NCBI GenBank assembly: GCA_034430425.1
Contig: DAOUEK010000023.1
Coordinates: 1 to 20,236 of the forward strand
Direction: 5' to 3'
Source of the DNA: WVZH01 sp034430425
GTDB taxonomy: Bacteria; Chloroflexota; Anaerolineae; Anaerolineales; E44-bin32
DNA length: 20,236 nt
The notes below the pieces were generated by a model. That model made no database searches and was not told the origin of the DNA. It was given only the letters and a program-made list of their open reading frames with translations. The position numbers and the translations under genes are program-made. Shown here in pieces: positions 6,720-14,144 of the stretch; positions within the stretch are counted from its first letter, which is position 1, and every line of letters begins with the position of its first letter.

Positions 6720-7670
6720 ATGATCGAAATATCAAACACATATAAGCCTAACGCTGATCTCGTTCTCTTTAACGGAGATTGCATGTCGCTGCTGAGACAA
6801 ATCCCGGATGAACAGATCAAGCTTGTTGTTACTTCACCACCTTACAACCTCGGGAAGGAATACGAAGACAAGCTCAGTATTACTGAATATATTGAAGAAC
6901 AAGGACGTGTAATTAGGGAGTGCATAAGAGTGTTGCATCCTGAAGGAAGTATTTGTTGGCAGGTTGGGAACTATGTAGATAACGGGGAAATCATCCCGCT
7001 TGACGTCTTGCTATACCCGATGTTTGCAGATAGCGATCTTAAGTTAAGGAATCGGATTGTCTGGCGCTTTGGCCATGGATTGCATGCATCAAGACGATTC
7101 TCCGGCCGATATGAGGTTATCATTTGGTTTACAAAGACTGACGACTACACATTTAATCTTGATCCAGTTCGAGTGCCACAAAAATATCCGAATAAAAAGC
7201 ACTTCAAGGGTCCAAACAAGGGAAAGTTGTCTGGAAACCCTTTAGGAAAGAACCCAAGCGATGTTTGGAATATTCCAAATGTGAAAGCTAATCATGTTGA
7301 AAAGACAGAACATCCATGTCAGTTCCCGGTTGAATTGATTGAACGTCTCATACTTTCGATGACTAACGAGGGAGACAGAGTCCTTGATCCATTTCTGGGA
7401 ACAGGTACGGCAGCAATCGCGGCATTAATGCACGGCAGAAAAGCCGTGGGAGCAGAGATTGTTTCCTCCTACGTGGATATTGCAATGGAAAGAATTAAAT
7501 TGGCCGAGACTGGTAAGCTAAAAATCCGACCAATGTCAAGGCCTGTATACGATCCGAAATCGCCAAAGAACAATGTTCCTCCCCAGAGTGTAAATATAGA
7601 TTCAGAGCCAATTCAGAGGCGCCTTCTGGAAAAAGGGGATTCTTTCGGGCACACGGAGAAGCGCACATGA
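6720..7670 (+). CDS. type II DNA methyltransferase, beta class, probably N4-cytosine
   Basis: A 316-residue SAM-dependent DNA methyltransferase. Catalytic motif IV TSPPYNLG (38-45) comes before the SAM-binding motif I DPFLGTGTAAIAAL (223-236), which is the beta-class order. Motif X-like HPCQFPVELIERL lies just before motif I, and the region between (about 110-190) would hold the target recognition domain. SPPY rather than D/NPPY is typical of m4C enzymes, so N4-cytosine is the best guess. The gene overlaps the following endonuclease gene by ATGA. That neighbour is BglII/BstYI-like, so the target should contain a GATC core (such as AGATCT or RGATCY). The two genes are AT-richer than their surroundings, suggesting acquisition by transfer. 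Confidence 0.93.
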   Translation: MIEISNTYKPNADLVLFNGDCMSLLRQIPDEQIKLVVTSPPYNLGKEYEDKLSITEYIEEQGRVIRECIRVLHPEGSICWQVGNYVDNGEIIPLDVLLYPMFADSDLKLRNRIVWRFGHGLHASRRFSGRYEVIIWFTKTDDYTFNLDPVRVPQKYPNKKHFKGPNKGKLSGNPLGKNPSDVWNIPNVKANHVEKTEHPCQFPVELIERLILSMTNEGDRVLDPFLGTGTAAIAALMHGRKAVGAEIVSSYVDIAMERIKLAETGKLKIRPMSRPVYDPKSPKNNVPPQSVNIDSEPIQRRLLEKGDSFGHTEKRT

Positions 7671-8209
7671 AAATCGTGTATGAGTACTCGCACTTGGGAG
7701 GATCAGAGATTCTCAAAGTGAGATATCCAAAAGAAGATGAAGAAATATACGATGTAATTCGAGATGTTGTGGCGAACAAAACAAAGATTAGCAAAGAAAA
7801 GACGATGATAGGAAGAGCGCTTTACTCGCCAAAAAATATGAATATGCAATTCAGGGGAGAATTCAATAAAAGAGGGTTTAGGGAACTAAAGGATACATAT
7901 GATATTAATATCCCAAATTACTCTAGAGTGATTCCTGGAGCTTTCAAGCAGGTAGATTTCGTAAAAGGAAGATTACTAATAGAAGTTCAGTTTGGCAAGT
8001 ATGCATTCATGTTTTATGATCTAGCCAAATTTCAGTATTTCTTCAACGAGAATAAATGTGATGTGGGAGTTGAAATCGTTCCTTGTCACCCTCTGAAGAA
8101 ACAAATGTCGACTGGGGTGTCCTATGGTGAACAACTCGTATATGACATCGAGCGATTAAAAAGGCATTTTCCGGCAGTGCCAGTGAAAGTGATCCTTGTT
8201 GATGCGTGA
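7667..8209 (+). CDS. BglII/BstYI-family type II restriction endonuclease
   Basis: A 180-residue protein. The segment VDFVKGRLLIEVQFGKYAF (96-114) has Asp97, Glu106 and Gln108: a D-x8-E-x-Q variant of the PD-(D/E)xK active site, with the same spacing as the known BglII catalytic residues (Asp84, Glu93, Gln95). Further family-like features are KFQYFF after the core and a C-terminal SYGEQLVYDIERLKRHFP helix. The length is close to the small BglII/BstYI enzymes. It should cut unmodified DNA at a palindrome with a GATC core. The start overlaps the methyltransferase stop (ATGA), with GGAG 8 nt upstream, so modification and cleavage are translationally coupled. The frame is complete with all three active-site residues, so it is probably active. 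Assigned by motif without a database search. Confidence 0.85.
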   Translation: MKIVYEYSHLGGSEILKVRYPKEDEEIYDVIRDVVANKTKISKEKTMIGRALYSPKNMNMQFRGEFNKRGFRELKDTYDINIPNYSRVIPGAFKQVDFVKGRLLIEVQFGKYAFMFYDLAKFQYFFNENKCDVGVEIVPCHPLKKQMSTGVSYGEQLVYDIERLKRHFPAVPVKVILVDA

Positions 8210-8268
8210 TTGCATCCATAATTACCTCTAACTAATAAAGCAAGCTCAGCATATCAAAGGATAAGAGG

Positions 8269-9795
8269 CTAATAATCCGGCCCCCCAAATACCGTCGGCC
8301 CGATCAACTTGTCGAGGTGCAGCAAGATGGCTTGAATGCGGGCTTGCTGTTCCGGATTCTTGTCGATGCGCTGCTGTACCTCCAGCAGCATCTGGCGATA
8401 GGTGTTGAGCAGCTCAAAGCAGCGATCCGAGCGCCGTAATTGATGTGCTTTCCAGGCCTGGATGAGGTGAGAGATCGTGTCGGAGATGCCTTCTTGAAAA
8501 GCCTCATGGCGTTTACGTTTGAGGTAGCGTTCCGAGTTTAAACGGCGTGCCAACTGCAGGTCGCGCCATGCGGTGAGCAGCGTTTTCCCCGGTCCGATAC
8601 CCTCGCTTGCGCGGGAGAGACTTTCGTCGCGCACTTCCCAGGCTCCTACGCCTACCCAGGCCGATTCCAGGCCCTGCTCCTGCAGCCTGGCTTTACGTTC
8701 CTCGGTGTGGAATCGCTCGGTGAGATCGCGCCGCGAGGTTGTGCTTCCCGTTTCTCCATTTTGATCGACAGATACTTCCTCGATCTTCGTATCGTCTTCG
8801 AGGGTGCGAAACGGCTGCATGGCGAGGAAGTCCTCGACTTTGCGCTGGGCGACGAAATCGCGGATTTCGCGTTTGACGATGGCAGGGAGCACGTGCTCCC
8901 AACGACTCGTTCCCTTGCGGGTGACCGCCTGGCCGTACACCAGGCGACGGACACCGCGTTCGTCGAATGGATAGGGATTCTCTAGCGTGCGTTTTTGGTC
9001 GCCGCTGTATACGCGGAAGACCACCTGCACGTCACGCGCATAGACTTCGATCCCATCGCGGCTCACCGCTATAATTTCATCCAGTTTGCTGTGGCGATCG
9101 CGCAGGTCGACGACGTCGCGCAAACGCGTGAATCCTTCGATGTATCGATTACCCTGGAATAACCACTCTGGCATGGTCTGATCCCTGCGCTGCTGTGCGC
9201 TGAGCACCCGGGGATAGCCGTTTTCCGTTTCGAATACAGCTGCATAACCAAGATGCACGTCGACATAGCCCGGACCACCGACCAGGATTACGGGGTTCTC
9301 GGCGTTTTCGGCTTCAAGGATTTCCAGATTGCCCTGGTTGATTCTCAGTGTGGGGTAGTTCAATCCCAACGTCGCGCTGAAGAGATAGTGGAATGCCGTC
9401 CAGACGGATTCTGTATCAAACAAATCGGCGAGATAGCGAGCACCAATGTACAGGCCAAGCAGCATGGCGGCGACGACCGGTAGAATGTAAGCCAGGACTT
9501 CCGGCTGAAAGAATGGTGTGAGCATGTTGAGCAGGAGGTATACAAAGGGTCCCCATTCGTTTTCAAGGGCTGGATCGAGTTCTCCCGGGAAGTCCTTGGC
9601 GACAACGATCAGGAACCAGTAGGCGGCGAGACACACACCCGTAACGAAAAGCCGGATATAGGCGCCGCTCCGATTTCTGGCGAGAAAAAGCAGACGGGCT
9701 TGTCGGTTCAACCTGCCGAGATAGGCTGCCGCAGGAAAGCGCATCAACCAACGTTTCGGACGTTCGAACAACGAGGAGGAGAAAGCGGGTTTCAT
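8269..9795 (-). CDS. membrane protein with SPFH/band-7-like domain (second of pair)
   Basis: A 508-residue protein with a basic N-terminus, then hydrophobic segments near 45-66 and 83-122 (probably three TM helices). The cytoplasmic part follows: NPVILVGGPGYVDV (167-180), a stretch with RLRDVVDLRDR, and AVSRDGIEVYARDVQVVFRVYSG (243-265, quoted here in description only as the SPFH-like RDGIEVYARDVQVVFRV pattern). This resembles the SPFH/band-7 core of stomatin, HflK and HflC proteins. The C-terminal part is charged and helical, probably coiled coil (about 355-500), ending in a GGPDY tail. ATG 9795 overlaps the upstream gene's stop (ATGA) and follows GGGAGGGG, so it is the second gene of an operon. 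Its function is unknown; a scaffold or membrane-microdomain role is inferred from the domain only. Confidence 0.75.
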   Translation of the reverse strand: MKPAFSSSLFERPKRWLMRFPAAAYLGRLNRQARLLFLARNRSGAYIRLFVTGVCLAAYWFLIVVAKDFPGELDPALENEWGPFVYLLLNMLTPFFQPEVLAYILPVVAAMLLGLYIGARYLADLFDTESVWTAFHYLFSATLGLNYPTLRINQGNLEILEAENAENPVILVGGPGYVDVHLGYAAVFETENGYPRVLSAQQRRDQTMPEWLFQGNRYIEGFTRLRDVVDLRDRHSKLDEIIAVSRDGIEVYARDVQVVFRVYSGDQKRTLENPYPFDERGVRRLVYGQAVTRKGTSRWEHVLPAIVKREIRDFVAQRKVEDFLAMQPFRTLEDDTKIEEVSVDQNGETGSTTSRRDLTERFHTEERKARLQEQGLESAWVGVGAWEVRDESLSRASEGIGPGKTLLTAWRDLQLARRLNSERYLKRKRHEAFQEGISDTISHLIQAWKAHQLRRSDRCFELLNTYRQMLLEVQQRIDKNPEQQARIQAILLHLDKLIGPTVFGGPDY

Positions 9796-11321
9796 GATTC
9801 CCCTCCCGGCTCACGGCAGTCTTTATCGAGTGTGGACAGATCCCGGGCGATATTGAGTAGATTGTCCTTCAAGGCTTGGCTTTCTTCGATGATTTCGTCA
9901 CGCGAGCATAGATCGACGCTGTCCTTGAGAATACAGCGGATCGTGTCTTGCTTGCTGAGCGATGGATTGTTGCGGATCTGTTCGTGCAGCACCCCGGTCA
10001 GGCTTTCGAAGAGAATTTGACTGGCTTCCAATTGGCCTTGCTCGATGGCTCGCGTGGCGTTTTCCTGCGCGTCGGCAAGGGCGTTTTGAACGTCGCTGGC
10101 CCAATCGTGCCGCCAATCTTCCATGCGTTCCTGCTGTATGCCCCTGGGAAGATAAAGATGCGAGAGATCGACGTTGAGTACTCGAATGCCCCGGGATTGC
10201 AAAATCTTCCATTCCCGATGCGCCGCTTTTCCGGTCGATTCGCCCTGTGGATCGTTTTCCGAGACGGTGAGGCGTTGCTGAATTACATCCCTTACAACCT
10301 CGAGCGGCTGCGTGTTGTGGCTGTCGAAGCTGGTCAACTCCTTGAGGCTCTTTCCTTTGACGATCTCGCGCCACATGTCGATTGTCAATCGCAACGGCAG
10401 TTCCGTCCAGGGCAAATCCTCCGCCTCGCCGTAAACGTGTCCGTAGACGGCTTTTTCGACTGCGGAGGGTTTCCATGGATACGGCGGTCGTCGTGCATAG
10501 CGTCCCTCGTGGGGTTCCACATGCTCGCCCGGATCGAGTATGAATTCAACGGAGATATCCGTCGAGACGGGAATGCCGTCCTTTGTAACGGCGAGTGAAT
10601 TGATCGATTCGAGCGCGGCAGCCTCACCCGCGGGTGGGATGAATCCCTCCACGGATCGAATCTGGCGGCGCAGGTCGACCGATTCCTCGATTCGTTCGCC
10701 CGGATCGGTGAAGATCAGCCCCGGTCCGATGGAGCGGGTAAATTTCACGTCCGTGCGCAGAACGGCCGCCGAAGCGTAATCGACGAGCAGGACGCCGGGT
10801 CCGCTGCGGCTGCGCTCATCGTGTTCTTCGATAACTTCCCCGTTACGCAGGAATGTAACCGGTCCGCGTTCGCCCAGGAGAAAACCGAGCAGGCGGCGGA
10901 TGCTGGCCATGCGTTCCGCGCTTGTGCGTACGGGAAGCACGAATTGCGCGCCGATAACGACGGTCATGAAGAGCACGATCAGAGCGATTCCAAGATGGGT
11001 CGCCGCAGCGATGTGCTGGGCTGAGGCCTGACCGACTATGGCCAATAGGGACAAAGCGGTGTATCCACCGAATAGGGCCAGGCTGAATATCGCCGCGATC
11101 CATTGGTGCGTCTCGTGTGTGGTGATCATGAGAGAAAATGTAAAGGCGCAGAAAGCGAGCGAGATGCCTAAACCGCCCCAGAGGCCAATGAAACGCAGCA
11201 GCGCGGGCGGAGCGGCTTGCACACCGGTGGCCTGGAGCATGAGATAGTATGGCAGACCGATCACGCACAGCCACAGCAATAGGATGAAACCGGTGCGACG
11301 CCGAAGCGGAATTCTGTTCAT
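9792..11321 (-). CDS. four-TM membrane protein with SPFH/band-7-like domain (first of pair)
   Basis: A 509-residue protein with four hydrophobic helices (about 10-30, 41-67, 74-97, 105-130). The cytoplasmic region contains GPGVLLVDYASAAVLRT (174-190), IGPGLIFTDPGERIEESVDL, and AVTKDGIPVSTDISVEFIL (244-262), which follow the SPFH pattern of a strand, a Gly-Pro turn and a DGIPVSxDxxV edge strand. A helical C-terminal region follows (about 380-500; EDWRHDWASDVQNALADAQE), probably coiled coil. It shares layout, not close sequence, with the next gene, so the two are probably distant paralogues acting together. ATG 11321 is preferred over in-frame TTG 11342. No Shine-Dalgarno is seen, and the promoter is 9 nt upstream. 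Function unknown; no FtsH protease is encoded beside it, unlike many hflKC settings. Confidence 0.75.
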   Translation of the reverse strand: MNRIPLRRRTGFILLLWLCVIGLPYYLMLQATGVQAAPPALLRFIGLWGGLGISLAFCAFTFSLMITTHETHQWIAAIFSLALFGGYTALSLLAIVGQASAQHIAAATHLGIALIVLFMTVVIGAQFVLPVRTSAERMASIRRLLGFLLGERGPVTFLRNGEVIEEHDERSRSGPGVLLVDYASAAVLRTDVKFTRSIGPGLIFTDPGERIEESVDLRRQIRSVEGFIPPAGEAAALESINSLAVTKDGIPVSTDISVEFILDPGEHVEPHEGRYARRPPYPWKPSAVEKAVYGHVYGEAEDLPWTELPLRLTIDMWREIVKGKSLKELTSFDSHNTQPLEVVRDVIQQRLTVSENDPQGESTGKAAHREWKILQSRGIRVLNVDLSHLYLPRGIQQERMEDWRHDWASDVQNALADAQENATRAIEQGQLEASQILFESLTGVLHEQIRNNPSLSKQDTIRCILKDSVDLCSRDEIIEESQALKDNLLNIARDLSTLDKDCREPGGES

Positions 11322-11330
11322 GCTGCCGTG

Positions 11331-11359
11331 ATTGTATCGCAAAGGGAAAGCGAGGCCAA
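11331..11359 (-). promoter_or_regulatory. sigma70-like promoter of the SPFH pair
   Basis: On the minus strand TTGGCC (11359-11354), a 17-nt spacer and TACAAT (11336-11331). The -10 ends 9 nt before ATG 11321, so the mRNA would begin at or just before the start codon. It is divergent from the promoter of the next lipoprotein gene. Confidence 0.5.
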
Positions 11360-11407
11360 ATGCACTCAGGATAGCCTGCGACCGATCTTCTTATTGGCTT
11401 GCGTGGA

Positions 11408-11437
11408 TTGCCGAAATCGGCGATGCTATTTTACAAT
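11408..11437 (+). promoter_or_regulatory. sigma70-like promoter of the LamG-like lipoprotein gene
   Basis: TTGCCG (11408-11413), an 18-nt spacer and TACAAT (11432-11437). The leader of about 20 nt carries GAGGAGG before ATG 11465. GCCGAAATCGGC (11410-11421) is an inverted repeat over the -35 edge and resembles the element at the restriction-modification promoter. Confidence 0.5.
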
Positions 11438-11464
11438 GCTAACCACTCGGCGAGGAGGTCGTTG

Positions 11465-12169
11465 ATGCGAAGGCGGATGCGGGCTGGGATACCCCTGGTG
11501 ATATTTGGATTATTTGTATCTGCTTGCCAGATCATGGATCCCGTCGTCCGGCGCACGGCCACACCGGTACCAGATTATGTGCCTGCACCGAGAGTAAATG
11601 CGACTGCGGTGAAATTGTTCGACGACTTCAGCGATCCGGCGAGCGGTTGGGAAATTGGTGAATACGGTATTGGGAGCGTAGGGTATGACATGGGGGAATA
11701 TTTCATCCGCGCCAAGGAAGACAATGGATACACCTGGGGACAGCATTTCGAGTGGTACGGCGATGTGAGCATCAGAGTCATGGCCCGCCAGGCAAGCGGA
11801 CCGGATAACAATGACACCGGATACGGCGTGATGTGTCGTGTGAATTACGATCCGGAGGTAGGAGATCTCGAGGGATATGCCTTTCTCGTCGCAGGAGATG
11901 GATATTACGCCATTTCCCGCTTTTCGGCTGGAAACAGCGCGCACCTCGTCGGGTGGGAAAAATCGGAAACGATCCGGCAGGGAAATGTCACGAACGAATT
12001 GCAGGTCATCTGCGCAGGCGATCAGTTGACTTTCTATGTGAACGGCGTGCGGATCGCTGAAACCCGGGATGATACATTTTCGAGTGGGGACGTTGCATTT
12101 TTCGGAGCAATCTACGAGCCCGGACCAGCGGAATTCCGTTTCGATAATTTCTCCCTGACCTCGCCCTGA
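11465..12169 (+). CDS. lipoprotein with LamG/DUF1080-like jelly-roll domain
   Basis: A 234-residue secreted lipoprotein. A basic N-terminus and hydrophobic core end in lipobox VSAC, with Cys21 as the lipidated residue. A short linker with TATPVPDY follows. The domain (about 50-233) is beta-rich with the concanavalin-like pattern: LFDDFSDPASGWEIG at the start, FEWYGDVSIRV, GYGVMCRVNYD, ITFYVNG-type strand LTFYVNGVRIAETRD, and a terminal FRFDNFSL strand. Such domains bind carbohydrate or act as adhesive modules; the ligand cannot be told. ATG 11465 is chosen because GAGGAGG lies just upstream and the signal peptide then has a normal length; the upstream in-frame start would overlap the promoter. 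Expected at the outer face of the membrane. Confidence 0.8.
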   Translation: MRRRMRAGIPLVIFGLFVSACQIMDPVVRRTATPVPDYVPAPRVNATAVKLFDDFSDPASGWEIGEYGIGSVGYDMGEYFIRAKEDNGYTWGQHFEWYGDVSIRVMARQASGPDNNDTGYGVMCRVNYDPEVGDLEGYAFLVAGDGYYAISRFSAGNSAHLVGWEKSETIRQGNVTNELQVICAGDQLTFYVNGVRIAETRDDTFSSGDVAFFGAIYEPGPAEFRFDNFSLTSP

Positions 12170-12248
12170 GTTCCGGGAAGGAGGCTTCTCGCTGTATGGC
12201 GCGTCATCCGCCCGGGTTCATAGATGAAGAAGGGTGACCAATGGACAC

Positions 12249-12275
12249 TTGCCATATTGCGGCACTCGATATACT
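12249..12275 (+). promoter_or_regulatory. possible promoter for the Roadblock gene
   Basis: TTGCCA (12249-12254) and TATACT (12270-12275) each match the consensus at 5 of 6 positions, but the spacer is only 15 nt. The predicted start falls on the inverted repeat at 12280-12300. Confidence 0.35.
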
Positions 12276-12279
12276 CTTA

Positions 12280-12300
12280 GATTGTTCGCATTGAACAATC
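12280..12300. promoter_or_regulatory. exact 8-bp inverted repeat, candidate operator
   Basis: GATTGTTC (12280-12287), GCATT spacer, GAACAATC (12293-12300): an exact palindrome with a 5-nt centre, 23 nt before ATG 12324 and just after a -10-like TATACT. The geometry fits a dimeric repressor site; it could instead fold as a 5'-UTR hairpin. Confidence 0.45.
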
Positions 12301-12323
12301 CAATCGGAATCGAGAGCATTCCT

Positions 12324-12719
12324 ATGGTTACACGTCAATCGGAATTGGTCCGCGTGCTGGGCAATCTTGCCGAAGATCTTCCCAATCCCCTCTGGGTGGC
12401 ACTGGTGGATAACGACGGGCTCGTCGTTGCCAGTGTGCCTCCCAATCCGCCTGCCGAGCCGGAGGCCTTCTCGGCGATGACGGCCGCGTCCGTGATGATG
12501 GGCGAGCGGGTTTTAAACGAGATCGCCGGGGGCAATCTGCGCTATACCAGCGTTGCCGGTTCAGATCGGCAGTTGTTAACAGTTGCGCTCAGTCGCGAGC
12601 GTTTGCTTTCGATCGGTTTGGGCCCGGAAGTCCCCCCGCATGACACATTCGGTCCACTCAGTCGTCGTGTTCCCGAATTGCTCAAGGCTCTAAAACAACG
12701 ATTTGGAACTGAAGAGTAG
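12324..12719 (+). CDS. Roadblock/LC7-domain protein
   Basis: A 131-residue cytosolic protein, all of it a single Roadblock/LC7-type domain. An initial helix (RQSELVRVLGNLAEDL) is followed by strand pair NPLWVALVDNDGLVVASV, a helix rich in Ala and Met (EAFSAMTAASVMMGERVLNEI), strands LRYTSVAG and QLLTVALSRERLLSIGLG, and a last helix PELLKALKQRF. Bacterial members usually regulate small Ras-like GTPases (MglA/MglB type) or sit in uncharacterised operons. No GTPase gene is present in the window. ATG 12324 begins the domain; a longer frame from 12234 would cross the inverted repeat and the -10. The ribosome site is weak (GAGAG). Confidence 0.75.
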   Translation: MVTRQSELVRVLGNLAEDLPNPLWVALVDNDGLVVASVPPNPPAEPEAFSAMTAASVMMGERVLNEIAGGNLRYTSVAGSDRQLLTVALSRERLLSIGLGPEVPPHDTFGPLSRRVPELLKALKQRFGTEE

Positions 12720-12722
12720 CGT

Positions 12723-12728
12723 TATAAT
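12723..12728 (+). promoter_or_regulatory. consensus -10 (TATAAT) ahead of the propeller lipoprotein gene
   Basis: An exact TATAAT starts 4 nt after the Roadblock stop codon. No convincing -35 is seen (TTTGGA at 12702-12707 is at 15 nt). If used, it would give a leader of about 190 nt before ATG 12924; that leader contains the tRNA-like stretch noted elsewhere. Confidence 0.35.
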
Positions 12729-12923
12729 TGCCCATCTGATGGATTAAATGGACATTTCCTGGAAAAAATGGCGTGCCCGAGTGGCATTTGTGCATTAATG
12801 CGACATGCTGTCGAAAGCATTACTCTTGCCAGGTCAGATCGAATTCTGGCTTCAGAATCTCTCGATTGGTAACAACCTAATCAATGAAATCATGTGATGA
12901 TGTTCGATCAGGGAGGGAAACCC

Positions 12924-14066
12924 ATGCGAGTGCGAATTCTACTTTTCGTGATGATATTACTTGTCTTCACAGCTTTGGCGTGCAACCTGCCGGAACCCGG
13001 GACGCCTACGGCAGAGGAACCAACCCTCGAACCGACGGTCGAACCGACAGCGACCGACGAGCCCGCTCCCGAGTCGCGCGTGGTTGTTTTTACGGGCGGG
13101 AATTTTGAGATCTACCATCTGGATGGCACGTTGAGTGAGACACGATCGGCTGCCGGTTTGACGCAATGGGCACACGCCAACCAATACCAGATCCTGGGCG
13201 ATGCGGTTTACTACGTCGACAGTGGTGGGGACAGCCTGGGGGGGACGGTAAAGCGGGTTACGCCAGGCGGAGTCGATAATTTGGCTTTTACTGCCGTCCC
13301 CGACCTGGCGAAGTTGTCCTTTTCGGTTTCACAGGACGGGAGCATGATCGCCTGGGCTGCCGGTGAGTGGGCCAACAGTGTACTCTGGACGGCCAACATC
13401 GACGGTTCAAACATGCAGACGATCATGCAGTTCGATCCGACGAGTGGGATGAATGAATTCTATGTGCTTGAAGTCTACCGCTGGGGACAGGCAGGAAACC
13501 TCTTCTACGTCTGGCAGATCTCGGGCATCGGTGATTTGCTCTACTTCGGATACTCCAGCATGTACGGCTACGATCCCGCAACGAACACATACGCAACGTA
13601 TTACGCCGCGCCTGTCGACGGCGGCATGCCATGCTGGAAGGCCATCTCGCCCGACGACACACTGCTGGTTGGCGCTTGCGATAGTGGATCGGGCGTGGCG
13701 GGTTTGCGAGAAAGAGACCTGATTACCTCCGCCGAGACGGTGCTGCCCCTGCTGCCCAATCAACAGCAGCTCGGCGGCGTTTCATATTCTCCTTCCGGAA
13801 CCAAACTGGCTTATGCCGACGGAAACAGGGGGATGGATCCGGAGGATCTCGACGGCTGGATTGCCTGCCGCAGTGCACCAGGGGAGAACCCCGTCGTGAT
13901 CGCTTCCATTGCCAACGGCTTCTTCCAGGAGACCGAATGGGCTTCCGAAGAACTGCTCGTTGTGCAGGGCACGGAGAATTATGTCACCAAGGTCTATCTG
14001 CTCACGCTGGATGGCGCCATCACGCATTTCGCGGATGGGGAATTGATCGGCTTGATGTGGGAGTAG
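12924..14066 (+). CDS. lipoprotein with beta-propeller-like (PD40/TolB-type) domain
   Basis: A 380-residue secreted lipoprotein. The signal peptide ends in TALAC with Cys20 as the lipid site. A Thr/Pro/Glu linker follows (about 25-55; repeated EPT units, with the 10-mer TCGAACCGAC twice at 13027-13048). The rest (about 60-380) has short repeats like those of PD40/TolB propellers: VVVFTGGNFEIYHLDG at the start, FSVSQDGSMIAWAAGEW, LWTANIDGSNMQTI, ISPDDTLLVGACDSGS, VSYSPSGTKLAYADG. Such lipoproteins are common in Chloroflexota, with unknown ligands. ATG 12924 is chosen because GGGAGGG lies 6 nt upstream; a GTG at 12894 would give an improper signal peptide. Confidence 0.8.
   Translation: MRVRILLFVMILLVFTALACNLPEPGTPTAEEPTLEPTVEPTATDEPAPESRVVVFTGGNFEIYHLDGTLSETRSAAGLTQWAHANQYQILGDAVYYVDSGGDSLGGTVKRVTPGGVDNLAFTAVPDLAKLSFSVSQDGSMIAWAAGEWANSVLWTANIDGSNMQTIMQFDPTSGMNEFYVLEVYRWGQAGNLFYVWQISGIGDLLYFGYSSMYGYDPATNTYATYYAAPVDGGMPCWKAISPDDTLLVGACDSGSGVAGLRERDLITSAETVLPLLPNQQQLGGVSYSPSGTKLAYADGNRGMDPEDLDGWIACRSAPGENPVVIASIANGFFQETEWASEELLVVQGTENYVTKVYLLTLDGAITHFADGELIGLMWE
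13027..13048 (+). repeat. 10-bp direct repeat in the lipoprotein linker
   Basis: TCGAACCGAC occurs at 13027-13036 and 13039-13048 with a 12-nt period. It encodes the LEPTVEPT part of the linker, so it probably arose by slippage within the gene. Confidence 0.6.
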
Positions 14067-14144
14067 AGTGGGTTATCGAAGTGTCGGTAAAATAATTCCG
14101 CATTATGGAAAACTATAGTAAACGACAGGATGGAGTGAGTTGAA

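Noticed and set aside
8210..8268. Terminator in the convergent spacer after the endonuclease
   Set aside because: Only a loose CCTCT/AGAGG pairing with a loop of about 30 nt is seen, with no U-tract.
12764..12865. tRNA-Ser-like stretch: TGCCCGAGTGG, then ATGCT-GTCGAA-AGCAT and TCAGA-TCGAAT-TCTGG stem-loops
   Set aside because: Anticodon-like and T-like loops have 6 nt rather than 7, the D-stem does not close, and no acceptor stem or CCA can be paired. At best a decayed tRNA remnant; more likely chance.
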